Source: Sthenelais limicola (Eukaryota; Annelida; Polychaeta; Phyllodocida; Sigalionidae). Taken from it: a DNA stretch of 64,000 nucleotides. The notes below the pieces were generated by a model, which worked only from the letters and a program-made list of their open reading frames with translations, made no database searches and was not told the origin of the DNA. Location of the stretch: contig OW804098.1 in NCBI GenBank assembly GCA_942159475.1, positions 115,680,218 through 115,744,217 on the forward strand, written 5' to 3'. This document shows positions 56,700 through 64,000 of the stretch, piece by piece (within the stretch, counting starts at the first letter, position 1; each line of letters opens with the position of its first letter). The position numbers and the translations under genes are program-made.

Positions 56700-59477
56700 T
56701 TATAACATTGATATATTAATATCAACTTACTGGACAAGAAAGAGCCAAAGGCAAATGATTTTGTCTCAATGTTATCTGACTTTAACCTTGTTTCATATAT
56801 CGATAAACCTACTAGATACTCAGGTAATACTGGTACCTTAATCGATGTTATGTTCACGGACCATCCGCATATCTTATCATCCAGGGTGCTAAATGTAAAT
56901 ATCTCTGACCATCTATGTCTCCTTTCACAATTTAAAAAAGGAAAAGAACAGGTTCACAGAGATGTACGTAAGGGTCGTAGGTATAATAAGCTGAATGAAG
57001 CTCATCTTGAAAACTACTTACAACCGTATCGTGATGTAGAATTTAGCTTTGGGGATGCTATGAAATCCACAGAGGAAATCTGGACCAATATGAAATCATG
57101 TATTATAAAGTACTTAGATCGTTGCTGTCCTGTTGAGGAAATAAGAACTGTAAGAAAGGGTAGCTTCAAATTACCAAACGTTCTCTTAAAGAAAATAAGG
57201 GACCGTGACAAGCTGTTCAAAAAATCAAGGAGATACAACTCTGATGAATATTTTAAACAGGCTGTTGCTCTTAGGAGAGAAATCAGTAAACAAATCAAAC
57301 AACAGAAAAGGGAATCCATCCGAACAAACCTACAAAATTCTGCTAATAATAGCAAAAAATTTTGGAGAAACATAAACGATCTTTTCGGGAAAGGTTCTAA
57401 ATCTCTACCAACTTCCTTTATACATGATAATCAAGAAATAAATGGTCTTGAAGCTTCTAATAAGCTGAATGAGTTTTTCAGCAAATTTGGTTCAACTGAT
57501 AGGGAGTCGTCCCAATCTCACGTGAATTATCTTGATGATGCACCGAAACTAATGATGTCCACAAAAACTCTTATTACTAACGAGAAAATTGAAGATCTGA
57601 TAAATGATATTGATACTTCCAAAAGCTGTGGCCTTAGTTGGATAAACACTAAGATACTAAAATTATTCCTACAACAGCTCACACCCCATGTCACTCTATT
57701 GATGAAGCGTTGTATGGCCACAGGTGTTATGCCAGGGGAGTGGAAAGAGTACACAATTACACCTATCCCCAAAGAGGGAAACCTGAGATACTTTAATAAC
57801 TTGAGACCTATCGCCATAGTTCCGACCCTATCTAAGATACTCGAAAAAATCATATGTACTGCCTTAGTCGATCATATGGAGACGAATGAACTATTTTGTC
57901 CCTCTCAAGGAGGTTTTAGAGCTAACCACTCAACTAATCTAAGCTTTTTTGATTTTCTGTCACCCATAATACATGGTATTAATAATGGACAGCTCACAGT
58001 AGCATCCTTCTACGACATATCGAAAGCCTTTAACTGTATCGACCACAAAATTCTATATGACAAAATGGTCTATTATAAGTTAAATCCCTCCTTGATCAAA
58101 ATCATCATGAACTATCTACATAACAGGGCCCAAAGAACAACTATAAATAATTATGTGTCTGACCGCATTGTTATAAACAGAGGCGTACCCCAAGGTAGTC
58201 ATATTGGCCCGATAGTATTTCTAATATATATCAACGACCTATCCTCTTGTATAAAAAATCTAATGGCCGCCCATGATATGAATGTAAATCTGACTCTTTA
58301 CGCAGATGATACTGCGGTCAGTATAACTGGCCCAGATCTAAACAAATGTATGATCCACACACAGCTGGTTATGAACTCAATTAACAAGTGGATGTTGGAT
58401 AACATGCTTAATCTAAATGTAAAAAAATGCCAGATACAACTATTGGGAACGACAAATAGATTGAAAAAGGTAAAATTTGATAACCTGGCAAAAATATATC
58501 TAAAAGGCCAGGAGGTTGTAAAAACAAGAGTAGTGAACTATCTCGGTTTCAAGATCGACGATAAATTAACCATGAAAGGTCATTTGATAAAAATGAAATC
58601 ATCAGCCATGTATAAGCTACTACAGTTTCAGCGTATAAGAAAGTATCTCACTGTAAAAATGGCAAAGATAATAGTAAAAAGCCATATCTTGTCCTTACTA
58701 GAGTACGGTAATCTTTTCGCATCTATGGCTAGCGTTGACATAAGAACAAAGCTTCAGCGAATCATATATAATGCAGTAAAAACTGTATATTTCAATGACC
58801 CTAGGGATAAAATTGAATTGTGTAATGAATGTCGGATCGATTCTCTAGAAAAACGTTCAAAGATTGCACTTATGCAAATAATGTATAGAAAACGACTGGA
58901 TAAGAAAAACCTAAGTGATATACCAGTGATTACTAGATTAAACGAAGGACCGGTGATGAAGGTCATGGTACCAAAACTAGAGAAAGTAGTGCGATCCCCT
59001 CACTATATTGGACCAACCTTATGGAATAGTCTTCCGTCTATTATTCGTTTGAAATCCTGGGATAACATAAAAAGTCATCTTAAATCAACTGATGATTGGT
59101 ATGGTTGATTCTAAAAACATGTCTCTATCATTTGCTTGAGCAAATCAAATCAAATGTATATAATATCTTGCATGCGACGTGTCTTTTATCTGTCATGTGG
59201 CGGACTATGTTATAATTTTGAGGAGAAAAAACAACAAAAAAATCTATGTGTTTATTGTAGGTATGTATTTTCCTCAGTAGAGGTACCCGATGTATTCACC
59301 AAATGAAACTTGTAACCTATAACAACAAGGTATTTTGAAACCCTTAATGTATTAATGACTGAACTTAAATAATTAAAATATTTTATTTATTATGAGATAA
59401 CATTATATGTTTTCTGGACTACCATGGAATTATCATTGTATGAGAATGGATCCAATAAAATTTGTTAAAAAAAAAAA
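56700..59477 (+). mobile_element. 5'-truncated LINE (CR1/Jockey-like superfamily)
   Basis: Covers the end of the endonuclease domain, the full reverse transcriptase, a 3' UTR of about 370 bp with AATAAAA near 59454, and a short A-rich tail (59466-59477). It inserted in the F2 right terminus inside the FReD gene's first intron, antisense to the gene. No clear target duplication is seen. Confidence 0.85.
56712..59108 (+). CDS. LINE ORF2: endonuclease remnant plus reverse transcriptase
   Basis: The open frame begins at the truncation point, before the first ATG at 56769. Coding similarity starts at INLLDKKEPKANDFVSMLSD, the middle of an apurinic endonuclease (after the GDFN motif), and includes LIDVMFT and NISDHLCL near residue 48. 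Counting from 56769, reverse transcriptase motifs are NLRPIAIVP (about 343), SQGGFRANHST (about 378), FYDISKAF (about 414), RGVPQGSHIGP (about 471) and the catalytic YADD (about 511). A C-terminal domain ends with GPTLWNSLPS. There are no internal stops or frameshifts, so the copy looks young, but it cannot move alone without its 5' region and endonuclease half. Confidence 0.9.
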   Translation, partial: YININLLDKKEPKANDFVSMLSDFNLVSYIDKPTRYSGNTGTLIDVMFTDHPHILSSRVLNVNISDHLCLLSQFKKGKEQVHRDVRKGRRYNKLNEAHLENYLQPYRDVEFSFGDAMKSTEEIWTNMKSCIIKYLDRCCPVEEIRTVRKGSFKLPNVLLKKIRDRDKLFKKSRRYNSDEYFKQAVALRREISKQIKQQKRESIRTNLQNSANNSKKFWRNINDLFGKGSKSLPTSFIHDNQEINGLEASNKLNEFFSKFGSTDRESSQSHVNYLDDAPKLMMSTKTLITNEKIEDLINDIDTSKSCGLSWINTKILKLFLQQLTPHVTLLMKRCMATGVMPGEWKEYTITPIPKEGNLRYFNNLRPIAIVPTLSKILEKIICTALVDHMETNELFCPSQGGFRANHSTNLSFFDFLSPIIHGINNGQLTVASFYDISKAFNCIDHKILYDKMVYYKLNPSLIKIIMNYLHNRAQRTTINNYVSDRIVINRGVPQGSHIGPIVFLIYINDLSSCIKNLMAAHDMNVNLTLYADDTAVSITGPDLNKCMIHTQLVMNSINKWMLDNMLNLNVKKCQIQLLGTTNRLKKVKFDNLAKIYLKGQEVVKTRVVNYLGFKIDDKLTMKGHLIKMKSSAMYKLLQFQRIRKYLTVKMAKIIVKSHILSLLEYGNLFASMASVDIRTKLQRIIYNAVKTVYFNDPRDKIELCNECRIDSLEKRSKIALMQIMYRKRLDKKNLSDIPVITRLNEGPVMKVMVPKLEKVVRSPHYIGPTLWNSLPSIIRLKSWDNIKSHLKSTDDWYG

Positions 59478-59570
59478 TTTTCCTAAAACGGATCGCATTT
59501 ACATCTTTATAAATCCTTCCTTAGTGGGTAAATGCACCTGGCAGTGTGGCTGACCAAAATACAAACTTAC

Positions 59571-59842
59571 CGTCCACCCTCCGCCGTCGGTTTCCATGTC
59601 ACAAAATGCAGAGTACAGTAATTCAGTCACTTGGCTATTTTGGACTGACGATTGGAACATGTATACTTTACTCTCTGTCTCACCAGCACGAAGAGCCTCT
59701 TGACAATTGGCATAGGTAGTAGGTGTCTGATCTGTGGGTTTAATTGTACTTTTCCCCTCCTCCACGCAGGTTGCTACTGGAACACAATATTTATCATGAC
59801 AAACAGGTTCTTTCACCATCGAGTGGTGTTTGCAGCATTCAT
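59571..59842 (-). CDS. fibrinogen-related protein, upstream exon (copy A, truncated)
   Basis: The donor CG|GTAAGT at 59570 ends this exon after DMETDGGGWT, the start of the FReD domain, preceded by CQEAL and an SAFC cysteine. Upstream is a cysteine-rich linker (ECCKH, VCHDKYCVPVATC, then a Thr/Pro stretch KPTDQTPTT). The exon's natural 5' part is lost: at 59842 it runs straight into an F1 end. The intact upstream sequence exists only in partial copy B (60183-60345). The gene may therefore be broken, or an acceptor in the F1 DNA may be used. Confidence 0.8.
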
Positions 59843-59948
59843 GGGTCAGATTTTCAGAAAATGTACAACTCACCTTCAACAATCCTCTTAAAAAACCCAC
59901 ATTTTAGACAAAAATGAGCTTCAAAATGCAGCTTAACATAACAGAACA
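59843..59948 (-). mobile_element. F1 MITE fragment cutting the FReD exon
   Basis: The first 106 bp of a reversed subfamily A copy, truncated at CATAACAGAACA. It abuts FReD exon copy A. Confidence 0.85.
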
Positions 59949-59956
59949 ATATTTAT

Positions 59957-60182
59957 GGGTCAGATTTTCAAAAAGTGTACAATTGGCAGCTCTACACATT
60001 CAGTAACTTCTGCTAAATTTGGCTGAAAAATGATGAATACCGGGTATATCTGAGTACATTTGGTATGGCATTGATTTAAAGTATCAGTTCTGTTATGTTA
60101 AACTGCAATTGGAAGCTGATTTCTGTCTTAAATGTGGGTTTTTATATTTGAAAGGATTGGTGAAGGCAAATTGTACATTTTT
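59957..60182 (+). mobile_element. F1 MITE between FReD exon copies
   Basis: A nearly complete forward subfamily A copy. Its right end is cut after TGTACATTTTTTA, where exon copy B begins. Confidence 0.85.
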
Positions 60183-60345
60183 TAGGTAGTGGGTGTCTGA
60201 TCAGTGGGTTTAATTGTACTTTTCCCCTCCTCCACGCAGGTTGCTACTGGAACAAAATATTTATCATGAAAAATTGGTTCTTTCACCATCGAGTTGTGTT
60301 TGCAGCATTCATAACGGTGTGGGGTACGATAAAAGCCAGTAATAT
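60183..60345 (-). pseudogene. FReD exon, partial copy B
   Basis: Repeats about 120 bp of exon copy A (the cysteine-rich linker through TDQTPTT), then is cut by the F1 element, so it has no FReD start or donor. It extends further upstream than copy A (ITGFYRTPHRYECCKH), with a possible acceptor AG near 60347. Relative to copy A, both cysteines of VCHDKYC are phenylalanine (IFHDKYF). Confidence 0.7.
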
Positions 60346-60612
60346 TAATGAGCTTAATGTGAAACACGTTATGCTTGTTGGTTATATGAAAATATTTTGA
60401 TCGCATAATAGACTTTATATCCTCAGAAAACAATAACATTTCAATTATTATGTATTTATTTTTCATATATTTATTTTTTATAATATGAGAGCATTCCCAT
60501 TCCTTATATATATGCATTTCAGGCTCCTAGCCTCTCAGATCAGATAAGAACGATATGTCAATGATTGGACGCCTACTGCTTGACTGTCCTGGCATCCTAT
60601 ATAATATATATA
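60346..60612. other. AT-rich spacer
   Basis: Presumed FReD intron. No further exon is recognised. Confidence 0.4.
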
Positions 60613-60985
60613 TGTGATCCGTTTTAGGAAAATGAGTCATAAGTCGCAAAATATGGATATTGAGATATAACCATAGCCGGAAAGAGGAGATCAAGCTGAT
60701 TCCAATGAAAGCAAACATTAAGGACATTTCAGAAGTGTTTCTATATTTTATGTTTGATATTATTTTTTTTTTTTTTTAAAGTTTGCAATGTTTCTGGGTG
60801 GGTCAAAACGCAAGGATAATTTTATTACAATCTCCCGAAATTTGCTACATGGATTCATATGACTATGAGTGATACACCGTCTAAAAATCAGAACATTTCA
60901 ATGAAGAGATCTTGTGTAAAAATAAACACTATGATAAATACCAATTGTGTGACTTGTGATTCATTTTCCTGGAACACATTACATT
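60613..60985. mobile_element. F2 MITE
   Basis: Left end TGTGATCCGTTTTAGGAAAA TGAGTCATAAGTCGC; right end GTGTGACTTGTGATTCATTT TCCTGGAACACATTACA. About 373 bp. Confidence 0.85.
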
Positions 60986-61142
60986 TATAATGCAACTCTA
61001 ATGACATACGCCTATAGCCGCCGTGCGAACTGCCACCCTGCGAACAGCTGCCTGTAGGCCGGACTGATTGTATTTCTGGCAGTCAGAGTATTCTGCTAAG
61101 GTTTGAATTTTAAACATCGGCCCATATGTAAAGAAGTTACTA

Positions 61143-61370
61143 CATTATAACACAACACAGATACTTAAAATTTCAATGTTTAATACTCATTGTTGGCTTG
61201 TATTACAATCATCCTCCTTATGACGTGTTGAGTTGTACATGATCTTGAAGTGTACATGAAGATTAACATGACATAATATTATTGATATATTGATAGCAAG
61301 TGAGAAGACATATCAATGAGAAGGAGAAGATGTAAACATATATCAAGTGTATGATAGATATATTACAAAA
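61143..61370 (-). repeat. split direct repeat B2
   Basis: 228 bp, differing from 61561-61788 at about one position (TTGATAGC versus TTCATAGC). It marks the 3' end of the element. Confidence 0.9.
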
Positions 61371-61560
61371 TGCCGATTTTTGAGTAAGAATAATAAATGT
61401 GAATTAGAAGGGAGGGAAGGTGGGAAACTTTTCAAACACCTTGGTCCTCGAACAGGAATGAGGGAGAGAACGCCCACGTGACGTCAGTCCATGTCATTTG
61501 GTTGGTGGAGACTTAGGTCATAATGCCAACGACTTCCGGGGCAAGCCCGAAAGCCTACAG
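61371..61560 (-). repeat. A2 segment between B repeats
   Basis: A 190-bp unique spacer between the two 228-bp repeats. By the split-direct-repeat model a matching A1 copy should lie at the element's 5' end, outside the window. Confidence 0.65.
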
Positions 61561-61788
61561 CATTATAACACAACACAGATACTTAAAATTTCAATGTTTA
61601 ATACTCATTGTTGGCTTGTATTACAATCATCCTCCTTATGACGTGTTGAGTTGTACATGATCTTGAAGTGTACATGAAGATTAACATGACATAATATTAT
61701 TGATATATTCATAGCAAGTGAGAAGACATATCAATGAGAAGGAGAAGATGTAAACATATATCAAGTGTATGATAGATATATTACAAAA
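61561..61788 (-). repeat. split direct repeat B1
   Basis: Begins about 12 bp downstream of the recombinase stop codon. Nearly identical to B2. Confidence 0.9.
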
Positions 61789-61800
61789 GCCAATAAATGT

Positions 61801-62724
61801 TTATATATCTGAAGACAGTTGTTGGAACGCTCTGTGAACACTGTTTGACGGACCTGGCTGCGGACGGAGGTAGGCCATGACGGAGTCTGACGCCCACGTC
61901 CCGTGAGCCCTGACGTCACTGATGGAGGCTCCTCCTTTGAAGAAAGAGAAGGAGGCACCTCCTCTTCTCATACTGTGCAGAGAGAGGAGGCGAGAGTCTA
62001 GTCCAATGAGGGTAACTGCTGTTGACCACTTTTGGGCGAGGAATGAGATAGGCATGGGCCTATTGTCCGAGAATGTGAGGAGAGGGGCCATTGGTTGATC
62101 CTCAATCGTCCTCAGAAGTGCAGACATAGCGTCGAGGGGGCAGATGATGGACCCAGGGATGGCTGGTAGGAAGATAGTTGACGGGTTGGTCCCTGCTTGG
62201 AGTGTTTTCGACCACTTGACGCGGACTTGTACGCCGAGGGGAGAGAGGGACACATCCTCCCTTACAAGCTGTCTGGAGGCATCGAAGAGACGAGAGGATT
62301 TTGGGCAGAGATTTCTCTGCCTGAAGAAGCCGACGAACATGAGGCTGTATGCAGCCCGTAGTTGTATGTAGTGCGGGTCGTAGATAAGAGTGCCCAAGGC
62401 ACGAGCCACCACTTCAGGGGTAGCTGCTTCTTTTTGTATGGGGACATGGCGATGTGAGAGGTCCAACGCTCGAAGGGCTGTGAGAATCAGCTGAGACTCA
62501 AGCCCCTCATAGCTGATGAGCGAGACACGGTAGTATGCCTTTATGCTGGAGATGATATTCCTAATCGTGGTTGAGGCCCGCTGATGGCTGGCGAGATATT
62601 CTATAAACCAGCACACATCAGAGGCCGAGGGGGCGAAGAAATTCAAGGCTAGCAGGTCGCAGAAGCCCCTATACAATATGACTGCTGACTTGCGGTTTGC
62701 CTCAGTCCCTGGACGGAAGGCCAT
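61801..62724 (-). CDS. tyrosine recombinase/integrase
   Basis: 307 residues, complete. It integrates the element's circular DNA intermediate by site-specific recombination instead of a DDE integrase. An N-terminal SAM-like region (about 1-100) precedes the catalytic domain. Active-site candidates are Arg135 (FFRQRNL), Lys173 (KWSKT), His250 and Arg253 (HSMRRG), His274 and Trp277 (HGTW) and nucleophile Tyr285 (AYL). All expected residues are present and the frame is open. It starts 47 bp after the RT-RNase H stop. Confidence 0.9.
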   Translation of the reverse strand: MAFRPGTEANRKSAVILYRGFCDLLALNFFAPSASDVCWFIEYLASHQRASTTIRNIISSIKAYYRVSLISYEGLESQLILTALRALDLSHRHVPIQKEAATPEVVARALGTLIYDPHYIQLRAAYSLMFVGFFRQRNLCPKSSRLFDASRQLVREDVSLSPLGVQVRVKWSKTLQAGTNPSTIFLPAIPGSIICPLDAMSALLRTIEDQPMAPLLTFSDNRPMPISFLAQKWSTAVTLIGLDSRLLSLHSMRRGGASFSFFKGGASISDVRAHGTWASDSVMAYLRPQPGPSNSVHRAFQQLSSDI

Positions 62725-62771
62725 CTTTTGACGCTTCGCTGCTGCTGCGGCCAGGGAAGTTTAAAGAGGGC

Positions 62772-64000
62772 CTAGAAATTTGAGATATCATATAAATTCC
62801 GGTGCATTTCAATTGATTTCAGATTATTTGATTCAATGAGGGACGCTGCTTTCAGCTTAGCTTTGTCATCAGTGAACGCTCTAGATAAAGCATCTGGTAC
62901 TTCGAGGAAGATTCCAGGAATATGAGTAAAGATGAATTGAATATTCATCTTGGCTGACAAGAACCAGAAGGCTCTGGAGCAGGCAGCCAGCTGGAGGTCC
63001 CGTGCCCTCCCGCCAGATAGGGAGTGGACGGCGGCAGCATTATCACAACAAATTTGGACTATATTTCCTTTATCTGAGTCCGAGCACAGTAGTCTTGCTG
63101 CTGCCAGACAGTTCTTAGCCTCCAAGACGTTGATGTCATTACATATGTACTTGTGGTCATATTTATGAGCAAACCAGTATCTGCCATCTGTGCCTCCGCC
63201 GGCCTTCACTGAGGAGTCAACCCAGAGGGTCTTGGTTACTTTCCTTGAGGGAAAGATAGATTTCCCATTGAAGTCTCGGAGGAACAATTTAAACCAGTTT
63301 AGGTCAGCTCTGATGGGGGACGTGATGTTGATGTCTCCGCCTCTTGCAGCTCTCATGCCTACAAGGATTCTGTTTATAAATGCACGAGCTGGGGGAATAA
63401 CTTTTGCCAGGTGGTTTATCTTCCCCACCCCGCTCTGCATCTGCTTTGTGGTGACCTTCTTTGATGATGATATAAGGGCCAAACAAGAGAGAATCTCTTG
63501 AACCTTTGAAGGAGGAATGGATAGGGTGTTTGCAGACAGATCTATGGTAACCCCTAGCCATGTCACTGAGCGAGACGGGGGCTGGAGCTTATGTGGAGCT
63601 ATAGATAATCCAAGTTTGTGTATGAGCTTCAGGGCTACGTCCAGATGTGTCTTGCAAGTTGGTAGGTCGTCAGATATGATGAGGACATCATCAAGGTACA
63701 TTAGGGCAGTGACACCTTTTCTTTCCAATGCACGAATAAAGAAGTCAGATATGCTTTGCATTATGAAGCTACTAGCTCTTGCCCCGAAGGGAAGAGCCCT
63801 GTCAAAATAGTATGCTTTGTCGACGAGTATGCCCAGGAGGGGCCAGTCTAGGGGGCAGACCGAGAATTGCCTGTAAGCTCATTCCAAGTCGAGCACAGAC
63901 ATGCACACATCTCGGCCTTTCCCTTGTATGAGACTGACTGCCTGGGGAATAGTAGGCAAGCCATGGCGAACCAGCCTTCCATTAAACACGTTTTTAGGTA
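62772..64000 (-). pseudogene. reverse transcriptase-RNase H, partial, with one in-frame stop
   Basis: The frame continues upstream of the first ATG (63761) to the window edge: VFNGRLVRHGLPTIPQAVSL, then VLDLE, a TGA at 63879-63881, AYRQF, and PFGARASSFIMQ. That stop falls in RT motif A (normally DxxxAYR). The catalytic YLDD is at residues 22-25 counted from 63761. RNase H residues are Asp182 (WVDSS), Glu214, Asp240 (CCDNAA) and Asp290 (VPDALSR). Apart from the stop the domain looks intact, so the damage is recent or a sequencing error. Confidence 0.85.

Larger units (their letters stand above)
56310..59500. mobile_element. F2 MITE interrupted by a LINE
   Basis: The left end and interior lie at 56310-56690. 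The last bases of the right terminus (TTTTCCTAAAACGGATCGCA) lie at 59478-59500, after the LINE tail. The junction has a short duplication, TTTGCGACTTATGACA / TTTGCGACTTATAACA. Confidence 0.75.
61143..64000 (-). mobile_element. Ngaro-like tyrosine-recombinase retrotransposon (3' part)
   Basis: Minus-strand order: reverse transcriptase and RNase H, tyrosine recombinase, then a B1-A2-B2 terminal structure. No DNA-methyltransferase domain lies between RNase H and the recombinase, which favours Ngaro over DIRS1/PAT. Gag, the start of RT and the A1 repeat would lie beyond position 64000. Confidence 0.85.

Noticed and set aside
57014..58966. Minus-strand ORFs of 70-119 codons
   Set aside because: They are antisense shadows of the LINE reverse transcriptase frame.
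59499..59900. 133-codon minus-strand ORF taken as one exon
   Set aside because: Its N-terminal part is translated F1 DNA and its C-terminal part reads past the splice donor at 59570. Only 59571-59842 is FReD exon.
62144..63810. Plus-strand ORFs of 72-103 codons
   Set aside because: They are shadows of the retrotransposon genes on the minus strand.

Overview
This window looks like repeat-packed, AT-rich nuclear DNA from an invertebrate animal. The evidence is one intron-containing fibrinogen-related (FReD) lectin-type gene with canonical GT/AG splice sites, non-LTR LINEs, a tyrosine-recombinase (Ngaro/DIRS-type) retrotransposon, and dozens of small inverted-repeat DNA transposons. Nothing bacterial or viral is evident. 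The exact phylum cannot be fixed from sequence alone; a marine invertebrate (lower deuterostome, mollusc or similar) fits best, and this is inference.

Layout. 1-4.5 kb: diverged tandem repeats and a 1.57-kb TIR element (TAA target duplication) whose ends are full of GGTGACCGA palindromes. 4.6-5.9 kb: a C-rich, almost G-free 20-bp satellite that creates a spurious 510-codon ORF. 7-42 kb: a dense patchwork of miniature elements with no recognisable host gene. The main family (called F1 here) is about 235-240 bp, begins GGGTCAGATTTTCAG, ends with the inverse, and makes 4-bp target duplications. I count about 45 whole or partial copies in three subfamilies across the window. A second family (F2, about 400 bp, TGTGATNNGTTTCAGGAAAATGAGTCA ends) has about ten. 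Families F3 (TATAGTCTGT ends) and F4 (ATCCTACAATAGGG ends) have two or three copies each. Several copies are nested in one another. 38.6-39.8 kb: a decayed L1/Tx1-like LINE tail. 42.66-46.40 kb: a 3.74-kb element with inverted arms of about 1 kb and a TTA duplication, enclosing a frameshifted coding relic.

53.1-60.4 kb: the FReD gene on the minus strand. Three exons encode a complete fibrinogen C-terminal domain with matching splice phases, but the first visible exon is cut by F1 elements and partly duplicated. Its first intron holds a 5'-truncated LINE with an otherwise open 799-codon reading frame (56.7-59.5 kb), which landed in the end of an F2 copy. 61.1-64.0 kb: the 3' part of an Ngaro-like retrotransposon on the minus strand (RT, RNase H, tyrosine recombinase), ending in a B1-A2-B2 split-direct-repeat arrangement and running off the window.

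The most unusual signal is a set of four hairpins (18.7, 34.4, 34.9 and 37.3 kb). Their arms are unrelated to each other, yet their centres share one architecture: CGA, short stem, GNA or GATA loop, stem, GAG. All four lie in or near F2 elements. Other signals are hammerhead-like motifs next to TE sequence and F1 elements flanked by duplications far longer than their 4-bp target duplications.
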